Source of the DNA: Portulaca oleracea
Lineage: Eukaryota > Streptophyta > Magnoliopsida > Caryophyllales > Portulacaceae
Assembly: GCA_029582165.1 (NCBI GenBank)
Contig: CM055875.1
Span: 28,532,644 to 28,596,643, forward strand
DNA: 64,000 nt
Direction of reading: 5' to 3'
Shown here: piece by piece, positions 22,971 through 33,189 of the stretch
How positions within the stretch are numbered: position 1 is the first letter of the stretch
How the letters are laid out: each line of letters starts with the position of its first letter
Program-made: the position numbers and the translations under genes
The notes under the pieces: model-generated
What the model was told of the DNA's origin: nothing
Database searches by the model: none
What the model saw: only the letters and a program-made list of their open reading frames with translations

Positions 22971-24683
22971 ATGGGTGGTCACGATGATTCCGATAGAGAG
23001 GAATCAAGCCACCGGGGTAGCCGTCGACTTCGGGCTATCGAGAACCGACTTGCCACCCATGCAATGACGGTTCTCCACCATTAATCGCACTTGACGCCAT
23101 TGTGACGGTTGAACAACCTCGCCCAGAGCATCAAGTTCCATCCCGAGATGAACGCCGGAGACTCGCCAAGTCCTATCCCCTCCTCCCTCCTACGAGTCGA
23201 GTGGCGATGATAGAGGCTCATTTCGACGCCATCGTCGATGGGAAGTGGTTGAGAAGTCTCCATGGAATGAATTCTATGCTATCGAAGCCAAGCTTGAATT
23301 CAATGGATTCACCGTCCTAAGACTATCTTGAATGGGTCCAAATCTTGAGAGGAACTTTGAAACTAAGGGTATGGTGATGAGCATGCCTTCAAGATTGCTC
23401 GATCGAAACTCACCGGGATTGCATCCATTTGGTTTGAGAATGTCAAGGCACATCGAGCTAAAGAGGGTCGAACAAAGGTTACTTCATGGGCACGGCTTAA
23501 AAGATTGATGCATCGACGATTCTTGCCTAACTGCCGTTTAGAGGTCCACCGTGAGTCTATTTCATCACTTGATGAACATGGAGAAGTTAGGCGAGCAAAG
23601 GTCGTTCTGAAGCCCAACAAGGGAGCTTCCCTTGGTCCGTGTGAGCCCATTAACGATGTCGTTGTATCCCCATGCCACGAGAAGGTTGAGGAAAAAGAAA
23701 GTTCCATGAACGGGATTAATGTCCTTGTGACCAATGAAGGGGAAACTCTTGAGCTTCTTGGTGAACATGGTAAGATTGATAAAATTCCAAGCCAAGAGGA
23801 GGATGCGAACGTCGACCTTGCCCTTCCTCTCGTCCTATGTGAAGAACCCCAACAAGAAGCTCCGAAGATCATCTCAACATCACCTTTTGAGGAGCCAAGC
23901 AACAATGAAATTGTCACCAACACCTCTCATGCCTTGGTCATTTATGATCTTCTCAATGCGAACGATGAGGTAACCCAAGACTCTTTAATTAAATTCAAAG
24001 ATGGGTGTACTTTGGAGTCTTTGATTAAATCGCATATGCTATTTGGAAGATATTGGTTGTTTGAGAGTGTTTGTTGGCGTGATAAGTTATATGATGATTA
24101 CGTGGTGTCGAAGTTTGATAATTCTCTACGCTTGAAGAAGATTGTTAAGAATGTTGGTGATCCTTTGGTGTCTAGTGACAAGTTTGGGTTTGATGGAGCT
24201 ATAATTCTAGTTTCACCAATGTCTATGGGCTCGTTAATTGTGTCATCCCTCAATGGATATTGTTTGGATGTTGGTCGTAGTGACATGAACTCTTTGAATG
24301 GGTCATATATGTTATTTGGTCGATATTGGTTGTTCGAGAAGTCTATTGGGATGTCGAATCCGTCTTTGTTCCTTACACTCTTGATGCTTTCTCTACCCCG
24401 AGGCCATGTTGATGCTTTTATGGCCCTCGTTTGGTGTTTCCTACACCGTGTCTTTCCCATGCCTTTGAAACCACCATTAGCCCACAAAAGAAAAACCTGG
24501 GTGGGAAGTGAGTTGAGGAACCTCCTATCGAGCGAAACACGGGGTGAGTGTGCTCTTGGTGAGGGCAAGCGATCCATAGCTTTGTCTTTACCGGGATGCA
24601 AGCTTAGTAAGGTTGAGCGTTCCCTAACTCCACAAAATGAACCTACATTGCCCTTTGTCCTTCACCCCAAACCTGTTCGCTAA
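22971..24683 (+). pseudogene. Degraded gag-like coding region of the TR-GAG element
   Basis: A possible start at 22971 (MGGHDDSDREESSHRGSRRL) is followed by frame changes. A Gypsy-type gag signature then appears: DYLEWVQIL near 23320, followed in another frame by DEHAFKIARSKLTGIASIWF from 23376 and TSWARLKRLMHRRFLP. From 23367 to 24683 the frame is open for about 438 codons. The part after ~23560 is acidic and matches no pol domain I know. It includes a repeated MLFGRYWLFE segment at about 24030 and 24309. Frameshifts near 23090 and 23365 suggest it no longer makes full-length Gag. Confidence 0.65.
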
Positions 24684-24825
24684 TTACTATTTTTTAAAGA
24701 AGGTTGGAGTTCTTAGCGTGACCATGATTTGTTTATTGGAGGGTTCATGCAACGGTTGGTCGAGCCTTGGAGCGAGCCTTCATTTTAACTCCCAAGATTT
24801 GAGGGCAACTCTTTTTCAAGGAGTA

Positions 24826-26033
24826 TGGACCGTATCGTTCGGGTCTGGTTCGCGCTGCTTTCATAGCCGGATTGCGGTTAAGGATAAGGTCGATGAAATC
24901 CCACCCATCATCACCGGACTAAAACCGCCACCCACTCGTTCAGAATCGTTACACCTTTACAAAAGGCGGGGTGGTGAGCATCACACTATCGCGCTCGGCG
25001 AGCCATCCTTGTTGGAGTAAGGAGAGGCTCGACTTGTCAACGACCTCGAGGCCTCGGACCGGATTGGGTCATCCCGGAATGAAGGGCGTGTTGGTATCAA
25101 GTCTCGGTAACCAAGTTAATAACTTGCGGGGAAGGCGATCGAGGTTGGAAATGCGCGCGCCTTCACGTTTCGGGTCATAACTCCTTTAATACAACTCCGA
25201 TGAGGCTCAAATTTTGGGAGCTTATAGTACACACTGAGAGCTTTCCAACGATATCTTACGTGCCTAAAACAGAGTTCGGATGAAGAAGTTATGCGCATTT
25301 GAAGTCGGCAGGGAAAACTGCCCAGAAGCGTGGCTCGCCCGAGCCACCATTCTCGCCTGTTGTCGAGGCGCCGCGGACAGAAGACCTGCTCGCCCAAGCA
25401 AGCTGCTGGCTCGCCCGAGCCAGCATTCTGTCGCGCCCGCGACCCATGTTGGCCAGCGACAGGCCAAGGCGGTCAGAGGGCCAGCTCGCCCGAGCCACCC
25501 ATCTGCTCGCCCGAGCCGCTCTTCTGGTCGGACGCGTATTTTCATCATGTTTGCCCTGTTTTAGCCTAATTCCTAGTTTATTATAAATAGCTTGTTATCT
25601 CATTTTTCCAGGTAGCTTTTGATGAATATGAATATGCTTATGCATTGGTTAGGGTTTCCCTAAGTTTTCCCTCAAAATCTAGATTACTTTATCCATTGAT
25701 TAATGGTGGTGTTTCTAGTCATTCCTTTATTGATCATTTGGTGGATTCTTCCTTTATGATGGTCATGGTGGGGTGTTAGGCCTTGGTGGTGGAATCTCCT
25801 TTATCCAAGGTCATATCCAATCCCTGTGGTGTTCAAGGTTATTGATGTTGGTTGATTTTGGTTATTATTCTTGTTATTATTCAAGTTCAAGGCTATTGTT
25901 GAGAAGTTCAAGCATGGGTGATTGAGATGTTCATCTTTCTCCCCTCATTCTATTGCTTATGGTTTTCTCTCATTTCTTCTACAACAACAACTCAAGCTAA
26001 GTCCATCAATCTCTCCCACCACGCCACGCTCCA
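24826..26033 (+). repeat. 3' LTR of the gag-only element
   Basis: This 1,208-bp copy of 21408-22622 is almost identical over its last ~470 bp, with one substitution that I see. Its first ~600 bp differ by many short indels. The TSD TATGC follows at 26034. Confidence 0.92.
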
Positions 26034-27513
26034 TATGCATACATTCACCACTTTGAAGTCATCAACTTCAAGTCTGATCGGACTTCAAGGAGGAGAAGGT
26101 GCCATGTATCTGGTGGTCGGCAAAGTCATGTGAATGAACTTGGGTGTGGACGCATTTAAAGGTCGATCGGTCTTGAGGCAGGGGGTATGTATGTGGTCTT
26201 CGTCCATGCACCTTTGGTCGGTGAATGTCAATGATGTATGTGCGAAAATGGCTTGTTCACACCTTGGATGGTGCATGCTTTATTTGAGCTTAAATGAGTG
26301 TTCTTATGAAGTTTCGAACTTGAGACTTCTTGGAGCTTCTTTGCATGTGCCTCTACGTAGTTTATGCATGGCATGCATGGATGCATGGAGCTTATCTCTT
26401 ACATAAAGATTGTGCATGCAATAGGCTAGGTCTTCCACAAGTGATGTATGTGTTTTCGCATGAATTTGTGCATGTAGAGTGCATGCAAGCAAGAATCTTG
26501 GCTCGACTTCTCCTGTTTATTTGCGTATTCTATCTATATTTATGTGCTCAAATACCCGGTGTCTACGCAGGTAAGTACAAGTTAGTGCAGGTTGGTATAT
26601 GTTGAATAATGTAAATACATGTAGGATAATGTAAGTGTAAGTTCTTGCATTTTTTTCGACCACAAGTAATTGCAATTTAGGGACTTGTTGACAACGTTGT
26701 TAGTACCATATTAATTAATATTATATATATATGTACAAAACTAAGAAAATATGTAAAAATCTTATTCATAGTATGCATTTCATACAAACTACATTATTTT
26801 TTTTTCGATGCCATGTAAGTTGTCAAACTTTCACATATCTCATTCCTAAATTGATTAATTGCTTCTCTATTTTCACTATCATATTTTGTGACGTTAGGAA
26901 AGTTACAATATCAGTTGGTCTTTTTGAAATTGGTAGCCCTTTTTGCTGCATTCTTATGAAGGTATGTAGCGTGCAACTTGCTATAGTTATATGGATTTGG
27001 CGTCTCCTGGGTACTTATGACATTCTGTATTTCAATATCTTCCAAGTGTTTTTTAATACTCCAAATGTCCTTTTAATTGTCATTCTAAGTGAAGAATGAT
27101 AAAAATTTAAGACATCTTTATACTAAGTAGGTCCACGCTTTTAAAATCTTGAACATGATAACGCGCTCTCCATTCACTTGCGATCAAAATGAAATAGAAA
27201 TATACAGTAATAACCATTACCTTTTGGAGGATGTGGGAAATTGAACTGGGGCTTAAACATTAGAAATTGATTTTTTGATTGAGTGCGGGTCGGTGCAGGT
27301 TGGTGCATGTGAGTGCAGGTTGATGTAGTGCATGTTAGTGCAGGTTGGTGCATGTTGGAAATGACCTAAAGAACAGACCCTAAGTTTCCTTTAATGAGGA
27401 GGCCTAAGTGATTCGCCAAAGAAATATTTTTAACTTTGATCATGGATCCAATTTCTTCGTAGTGTTTGTGAGGACAACTTTAAAAACTAACTGTCGGATA
27501 TGTAATATATTTT

Positions 27514-27794
27514 GCGACCGTTCATAAACGGTCACAAAAGCGGACGACCGTTCATTGAACAGTCACAACAGCTAACGACCATTCATAAACGGTCACAAAA
27601 GCGGACGACCGTTCATTGAACGGTCGCCCGCCTTTGTGACCGTTTATGAACGGTCGCCCGCTTCCGCAAACGACCCTTTAGATGCGACCGTCCCCAACAG
27701 TCGCAAATGAACGGTTGCCCGCCCTGCCGAGCGACCGTTCAAGCTGAATTGAGACCGTTCACAACGGTCTTATTTTTGTTATCCTGTTGTAGTG
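27514..27794. mobile_element. CACTA-like terminus with subterminal palindromes
   Basis: The right edge reads CCTGTTGTAGTG (27783-27794), the inverse of the CACTACAACAGG terminus typical of CACTA/EnSpm elements. Upstream lie repeated imperfect palindromes such as GACCGTTCATAAACGGTC and GACCGTTCATTGAACGGTC. CACTA ends usually carry such subterminal repeats. No left CACTA end is visible, so this is probably a truncated copy. Confidence 0.55.
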
Positions 27795-27920
27795 CTTGTT
27801 GGAAGTTTTATCAATATCATGGGACATCATGTAGCTGACTTAAGGGAGAATCCATCACCTGCCAATGAGTCCCCAACAAAATTCAACATTTGTGGAACGA
27901 AGTAGTAGGAATGGAGATGA

Positions 27921-28289
27921 CTAATTTAGTATATTAGGAGGAAAGACCTTGTTGATTTTGGGAATATCCAACGGATTCGGCTTAGTCATTCCCAAAGTTC
28001 CCTTTTTGCCGAGGCCCTCCTTTATGACCCTCTCGAGCACAGTTTCCCGAGAAACTTCTGGATAGATGGATTTCCATTTTTGACACTCTTCCTCAAAACT
28101 TTTGCTCTTAAGAATCTCTTCTTTAAGCTCTTTACATGAAATTTTATTATTTTCCAAAATTATCTCTTCTAATTGTTGTTTATTTATTTTAAAAATTTCA
28201 TCTATTTGAGTAGCGGGTGGCCGTTCTAGAGGATAATTTTCAGCATGCCGGGGCGTGTCCCCGCCACTCTTTATATTTGATGAAATCAC
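27921..28289 (-). CDS. Unassigned 122-codon open frame
   Basis: I do not recognise this protein. It is Lys/Glu-rich with a helical, possibly coiled-coil centre (QQLEEIILENNK, CKELKEEILKSK) and a basic C-terminus. It lies among transposon fragments, with minus-strand LINE debris on its 5' side. It may be part of a retroelement or a chance frame. Confidence 0.2.
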   Translation of the reverse strand: MISSNIKSGGDTPRHAENYPLERPPATQIDEIFKINKQQLEEIILENNKISCKELKEEILKSKSFEEECQKWKSIYPEVSRETVLERVIKEGLGKKGTLGMTKPNPLDIPKINKVFPPNILN

Positions 28290-28510
28290 TTACTTTTAGA
28301 TATTTTGTGGAACAAGCGCAACCAGAGAGCATTGGGGTCACCAGTTGGCATTTCAAAAGTTTACTTTGTTGTCATCCTCAATTTTCCACCTAATTTGTTC
28401 ATGGAAGACTAAAAGCTTCATAAAGGTTTTCCCAAACCCATGAACTGGACGAATTAGGTACTTTCGAAGAACTTGCCTTCTCATCCATACTTTATCTCAT
28501 TTGGTCATTC

Positions 28511-29156
28511 TAGAAATGGCAACGGGGCGGTTCGGGGACGGGGGATAAACTCCCCTTACCCACCTCGCGCGCTATCCCCTTCCTCGTCCCCATCCCCGCG
28601 GGTTCCCTGCTCCCAATGGGTATCCAATGCAGATTTAAATTATTGTTATGTTTCTAGATTAAATTCAGTATTGATTATATCTTCTCTTCGTCCACTCAAT
28701 AGCGTAAGTATGCGAAAGCCTAAAGTCCATGGAATCAAATTGGGTTCTTCAACTCCATCAAAAATTAAGGTATTTTAGCCACTCAATAGTATTAGATTTC
28801 AAATTTGAATAAACATATTATCACCCCTTTTACATACTCTGTCATTAAATAAGAATATACCCTTCAAATGGTGAATATGAAAGTAATAATTTTATGGATA
28901 AATATGCAAATTTAATGTATAGGCGGACGGGTATGCAGGTATGTGTGTGTGTAGGGGGGGGGGGGTTATTTTCCCCGACAGGTAAGCGGGGACAGGGACG
29001 GGGGAAATTTTGTCCCCATTCCCATCCCGTCCCCGCGCGGGTATTTAATATTCGTCCCTATACTCGTCCCCTTCCCCATTGGGTACAGGGATTTTTGCCC
29101 AAAGTGGGGCAGGCCCCAAGCGGGAGCGGGGAATCCCTGCCCAACTGTCATCCCCA
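28511..29156. mobile_element. hAT-like non-autonomous element with G/C-rich ends
   Basis: The left end TAGAAATGGCAACGGGGCGG and the complement of the right end (TGGGGATGACAGTTGGGCAG) are imperfect inverted repeats. The ends are strikingly G/C-rich (GGGGACGGGG, CCCCATCCCCG) while the middle is AT-rich. TAGGGATGGCAAC is a known plant hAT-type terminus. The 8-bp flanks (GGTCATTC, GATCCATC) agree at only five positions, so the copy is old. Confidence 0.5.
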
Positions 29157-29193
29157 GATCCATCCATAAATTATTAGGTTTTGGCAAAAATTT

Positions 29194-29391
29194 TTAAATC
29201 ACTTTGCTTTGAAAGGCTAGGTTGACTACAAGGGTTTTTCTAAGGCCCAACCCACCCTTATCCTTTGGTTGACAGATTGTGTCCCATTTAATCATTAGCA
29301 TGCCCTTTGAGGATGAATTTTGCTGGACGAAATTTTGGTTCACTCCATCAATTCGATTACAAGCAAATTTTGTCATTAAAAAACATTGCAT
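29194..29391 (-). pseudogene. LINE reverse-transcriptase C-terminal fragment
   Basis: The minus strand reads IKWDTICQPKDKGGLGLRKT, a conserved segment downstream of the RT domain in plant L1-like ORF2. The LINEs to the right have the related KIHLANWELVTKDKNKGGLG (from ~49490). It is short, and the hAT-like element adjoins it on its 3' side. Confidence 0.55.
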
Positions 29392-29473
29392 GATATGAGT
29401 AATTTAGTGCTTATAAATTAGTGTAGGTAGAATACTACTATCCACTTTGGACACTGAATAGTCTTTCAACGAT

Positions 29474-29740
29474 TCATTTGAGATGGTAGTACTTAATGTA
29501 GCAAAAAGATGAGCAACAATATCCGTCCCCCCCCCTCCCCCTCTCCCGAACATGATTAGCTAATAGTGTTTGGAACTCCTTAACCATATCCATATTGTCT
29601 TCTATAAAGAGCTCGGCTAGTCCTCTTCCTTTCTTGCCCGAGTAGAGTTTCATGATCAAGCTCAACACAACGCTCTCCAAAACCACATGTTGGAAACCAC
29701 GAGTTTTTGCTTCCTTCAAGCTGTGAGTTGTTGTCATCAC
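29474..29740 (-). pseudogene. LINE RNase H domain fragment
   Basis: The minus strand reads SLKEAKTRGFQHVVLES then LYSGKKGRGLAELFIEDN, the RNase H pattern at the end of plant LINE ORF2. It lies 5' of the RT fragment at 29194-29391 on the same strand. That order is the reverse of an intact ORF2, so the pieces come from two copies or a rearrangement. Confidence 0.45.
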
Positions 29741-29784
29741 TTCTACCTGGTCAGGGGCCCTATAAAAAGGTTATTATCTCCAAA

Positions 29785-31705
29785 TGGGGTTATAAGGTTA
29801 AGCTAAAATAAAATGGAACTTTAGAAAGATATAAGGCTCGGTTGGTCATCAGAGGGAATACTCAAAAAGAGGGCATTGACTACACAGACACATTTAGTCT
29901 AGTTATCAAAACTATAATTGCTTTGGCATTTGCTAGAAATTGGTCATTATTTCAACTTGATGTAAATAATGCTTTTCTACATGGAGATCTACATGAAGAA
30001 GTATACATGAAAATGCCTGAAGGGATTCACAATAAAGTTTGCCAATTATAGAAATCTTTATAAGGAAATTGGATTCTAATAATCCCTACTATTGCAAATT
30101 GGATGGCAATAATCCCTACTTTCAATTTGTATTATGGTGGTCCAAAAAAAAAAATAAAATTGTATTGTAGTGGTACCAAATCCATCACCATATTCTTTTT
30201 ATTTTTTCCATGCTTACTCCATATTGTTTTTGTTTTTTTGGTTCCTACCCCTAGATAGGTAACGAAGTGTAGATACTAAAACGTTTTTTAAATTATTTTT
30301 TTGAGATTCCGAGTAATTATTATGATTTTTTAAAAAGAATAAAATTGAAAAAATCATAAAAAATTGAAAAAAAATTGAAAACAATTGGGAGAAATGCTGT
30401 AAATTTATGAAAAATCGTGGTAAAGTGTTATACAAAGTTTTGAGTCCAATGAACACATAATCTATGATATTTAGGGTATACTCTCGATTTTGTCCAACTA
30501 CAATACAATTATATATATTTTTTTGGATCACCAGAATACAAATTGAAAGTAGGGATTATTGCCATCCAATTTGCAATAGTAGGGATTATTAGAATCCAAT
30601 TTCACAATCTTTATATGGGCTAAAACAAGCTTTTTGACAATGGCATTTAAAGATGACTGATTTCTTAAAACCTCAAAGCTAAATATGATTATAGTTTGCT
30701 TACTAAATGATCTTCTAATGATCTAACCTTTTTAACTGTTATGGTGATCATATTTTGCTTACATGATCATTACATATAGAAATCATTATAATCAAACATC
30801 AGCTTGATGCATCCTTTAGAATAAAAGACTTGGGTATGTTAAACTGATTCTTAGGCCTTGAAGTGTCTCACTTACCTCAAGGAATCAGTCTTACTCAACG
30901 AATATTTACACATGAGTTACTAAATCATTTAGGTCATCTACATTCAAAACCTACATCTACACCTTTACTTATGAACTGCAAACTCTCTTCTCATATTGGT
31001 GTTCCTATAGAAGATCCTAGTACATATAAGACTTTTATTGGAAAACTAAATTTTTTCGTCTCTAACACAAGACCCGATATTTCTTTTCCAGTTCAAACTT
31101 TAAGTCCATTTATGCAATCTCCCACTACTCATATGGCAGCCTTGGACCATCTCCTCATATATAATTCTGGAACCTCATGCCAAGGCATTTTACTTCGAGG
31201 TGCCGATAATTTATAACTTATTGCATACTCAGACTTAGATTGGGCAACTTGTCCAATGAGCATAAGATCAGTCACTGGCCTTGTCGTGCTCTTAGATCAA
31301 TCCCCTATCAGTTGGAAATCAAAGAATCAAACTACATTGTCAGGTCTTCTACTGAAGCATAATATAGACCTATGACTCAGGCTACAGTTGAAATCACTTG
31401 GTTAGTTAATTTGCTCGTTGAACTTGGAGTCAAGGTTTCTAAGCTAGTCACTCTCAATTGTGACAACCAATCAACCTTTCATATTGAAAAGAATCAGGTT
31501 TTTCATGAAAGAACCAAGTGCATAGAGGTGGATTGCCATTTTACAGGAGATAAAGTTATGGAAGGATTGATTTAACTTAGCTACTTGCCTACTCAACATC
31601 AGTTAGTTGATATCCTTACCAAGGTTCTACCATCTAGTCAACATTGGAATCTATTATACAAGCTTGGCATGCTTCTTCAACACCAAACACCATACAAGCT
31701 TGATG
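29785..31705 (+). pseudogene. Ty1/Copia pol fragment (RT and RNase H), decayed
   Basis: RT motifs are clear before the nested [33 protein letters not shown] and KMPEG (29842-30045). The text resumes after the MITE as KSLYGLKQAF. The YVDD region is missing. Later motifs include IKDLGMLNxFLGLEV (30820s), RPDISFPVQTLSPFMQSP, and the RNase H end (LNCDNQSTFHIEKN, CIEVDCHF, PTQHQLVDILTKVLP). Stops and frame changes are frequent. The 5' part, including gag and integrase, is absent. Confidence 0.85.
30063..30605. mobile_element. Mutator-like MITE, copy 2, inside the Copia fragment
   Basis: This 543-bp element has the same inverted repeats as 6455-6990 (AAATTGGATTCTAATAATCC). A perfect 10-bp duplication, AATCTTTATA, lies at 30053-30062 and 30606-30615. 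Removing it restores the Copia KSLYGLKQ motif, which confirms both boundaries. Confidence 0.9.
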
Positions 31706-31710
31706 AGGGA

Positions 31711-31925
31711 TATTGGAAGGTCATAAGTTTGTCAATGTTATTTTGTTGAGCTGGCTTAGTTAGTTACAATTTTGTTACTATTTTCTTCTTTCCTTTCTTG
31801 ATTCCTCTCACCAATATAAAGGAGAATAGCTCTTCATTGTTATCAACTTTTCAATCTCTGAAATAATAATACAATCATAAGCATCCTATTTTTCTCTTCT
31901 ATATTTTCTTCTTTTTAATTCAACA
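31711..31925 (+). repeat. Probable 3' LTR of the Copia element
   Basis: A ~215-bp segment starts at TATTGGAAGG (a likely mutated TGTTGGAAG start) directly after the purine-rich GATGAGGGA, and ends ATTCAACA. This is the usual form of short Copia LTRs. The 5' LTR is lost, so it cannot be checked against its partner. Confidence 0.5.
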
Positions 31926-32518
31926 AATCAAGATGCAGGGATTTGACAATATACATATGATTTCAACATTCTTTTTCATATGATTATACATATGTTTGAT
32001 CATGAATATGTTGCAACAATATCATTTTCTTAGTTAAATTATATAATAGAATTCTGATTTGAGCAACAAATTAATTTTATCCGAAAACCAAAGTTAATAC
32101 TCTAAAGTCTCACTCTGGGCAAGGTATGAAGGGTTCCTATATAAGAGTCTTATTCTTAAATTTTGCAATTTAGAGACACTAATTTTAATTAACGTAACTC
32201 ATGATAAATTAATCTTATCTGTCAAGTTAATTTAATTATTTAAATAATATTACTAACAATAAAAATATATAATATATTCAACAATGTTGTTTACGGTTTA
32301 AATTTTTCCTCATGTGGTTATATACAATGTCTTAAATGGAATATACTGCAGCAATATCATTTTCTTATTTTAGTTTGAATAATATATGTTTAATATTTTT
32401 TGGGATAGCCAAATATCAAAAAATAAGTATTGGTAAAAAATAATATGAACTTGCACGTCAATTTGTATGTGCTTGGGAGTCTTAGTTAAAATGCAAACTT
32501 AAAAGTGTTATACTAATG
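31926..32518. other. AT-rich non-coding stretch
   Basis: I see no gene, termini or repeat here. Confidence 0.5.
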
Positions 32519-32526
32519 GTATATAC

Positions 32527-33181
32527 TAGGAGAGTGGTTACAGGTACCCTCACCTAAAATTAGGAACCTTACCCTTACCCGTTTAAACCGATTCCTAAAT
32601 TTTAAGAACCTTACCCTTACACGCGGTTTCGGGTACCAACCTATTATACACTAAATATATTTTCTAGCATGTTTTTTTATTTTAAAAAAAGGTCCATTAT
32701 CTGCATTTTTTTTAAAGAATAACAAAGTCTAACATGTCATTATTTCATCCATAACATTTATATATTGACTACCATATACCAGTCACACATTGCTCTAAAA
32801 TGCAAACAAACCAAACATTTAGAATAGTCTTACAAGTTGGTTTTACGGAAACAAACGATACAAAATTACAAATTGTCTTAATAAATATTAAGTCTCAACA
32901 AAAATTACAACTTTACAAAAATAACCTAAGTCATATAACAAGCTTAAAATTCCATGAAATCTTCAAATTTAGTGATAATACCCGAAACCTAATCCTAACT
33001 GACAGATTCCAGGTTCCAGTTCAGAGTAGTAGTTTAGGAACCGTACCCTTACCTATTTGACAGGTTTCTGAATTTTAGAAACCTTATCCTTACCCGTTTG
33101 ATCGGTTCAGGTTCCGGAACCTACTTGTTTGACTGGTTTTGGTCAGGTTCTAGGTCCTGGATCTAGAACCGCTTACCCCTA
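32527..33181. mobile_element. hAT-like non-autonomous element
   Basis: A perfect 8-bp duplication, GTATATAC, flanks it at 32519-32526 and 33182-33189. The ends are TAGGAGAGTGGTTACAGGTA and, as complement of the right end, TAGGGGTAAGCGGTTCTAGA. Blocks such as GGAACCTTACCCTTACC recur near both ends. It has no transposase. Confidence 0.8.
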
Positions 33182-33189
33182 GTATATAC

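Larger units (their letters stand above)
21408..26033 (+). mobile_element. Gag-only non-autonomous LTR retrotransposon (TR-GAG type)
   Basis: This 4,626-bp element has two direct LTRs starting TGGACCGTATCG and ending CGCCACGCTCCA, and a 5-bp duplication TATGC at 21403-21407 and 26034-26038. The 2,203-bp internal region has an initiator-Met tRNA primer site and a gag-like frame. It has no protease, reverse transcriptase, RNase H or integrase. That matches the TR-GAG class of non-autonomous plant elements. It interrupts the reverse solo LTR. Confidence 0.9.
20300..26566 (-). mobile_element. Solo LTR of a Gypsy-type element in reverse orientation, split by a nested element
   Basis: Segments 20300-21407 and 26039-26566 together give about 1.64 kb. 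The first segment is the reverse complement of the 3' half of the solo LTR at 39562-41218, sharing the CCCGAATCC, GGTAGCAACC/GGCTACGAAC and GTGGCGACTC-type blocks. The right end reads GTGTCTAC, the complement of the TGTAGACAC start. GCAGG flanks both sides (20295-20299, 26567-26571). There is no internal domain or second LTR, so it formed by LTR-LTR recombination. Confidence 0.75.
20238..27380. mobile_element. PIF/Harbinger-like element (outermost shell of a three-level nest)
   Basis: The left terminus GGGTTTGTTCTTTAG mirrors the right terminus CTAAAGAACAGACCC. A 3-bp TAA duplication flanks it at 20235-20237 and 27381-27383, the hallmark of PIF/Harbinger and Tourist MITEs. After removing nested insertions about 0.87 kb remains. 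Repeated TGCAGGTTGGTGCA blocks lie just inside both ends. I see no transposase, so it is non-autonomous. Confidence 0.75.

Noticed and set aside
23363..23923. 186-codon minus-strand open frame
   Set aside because: It lies opposite the gag-like frame of the TR-GAG element, shows no domain, and is a shadow.
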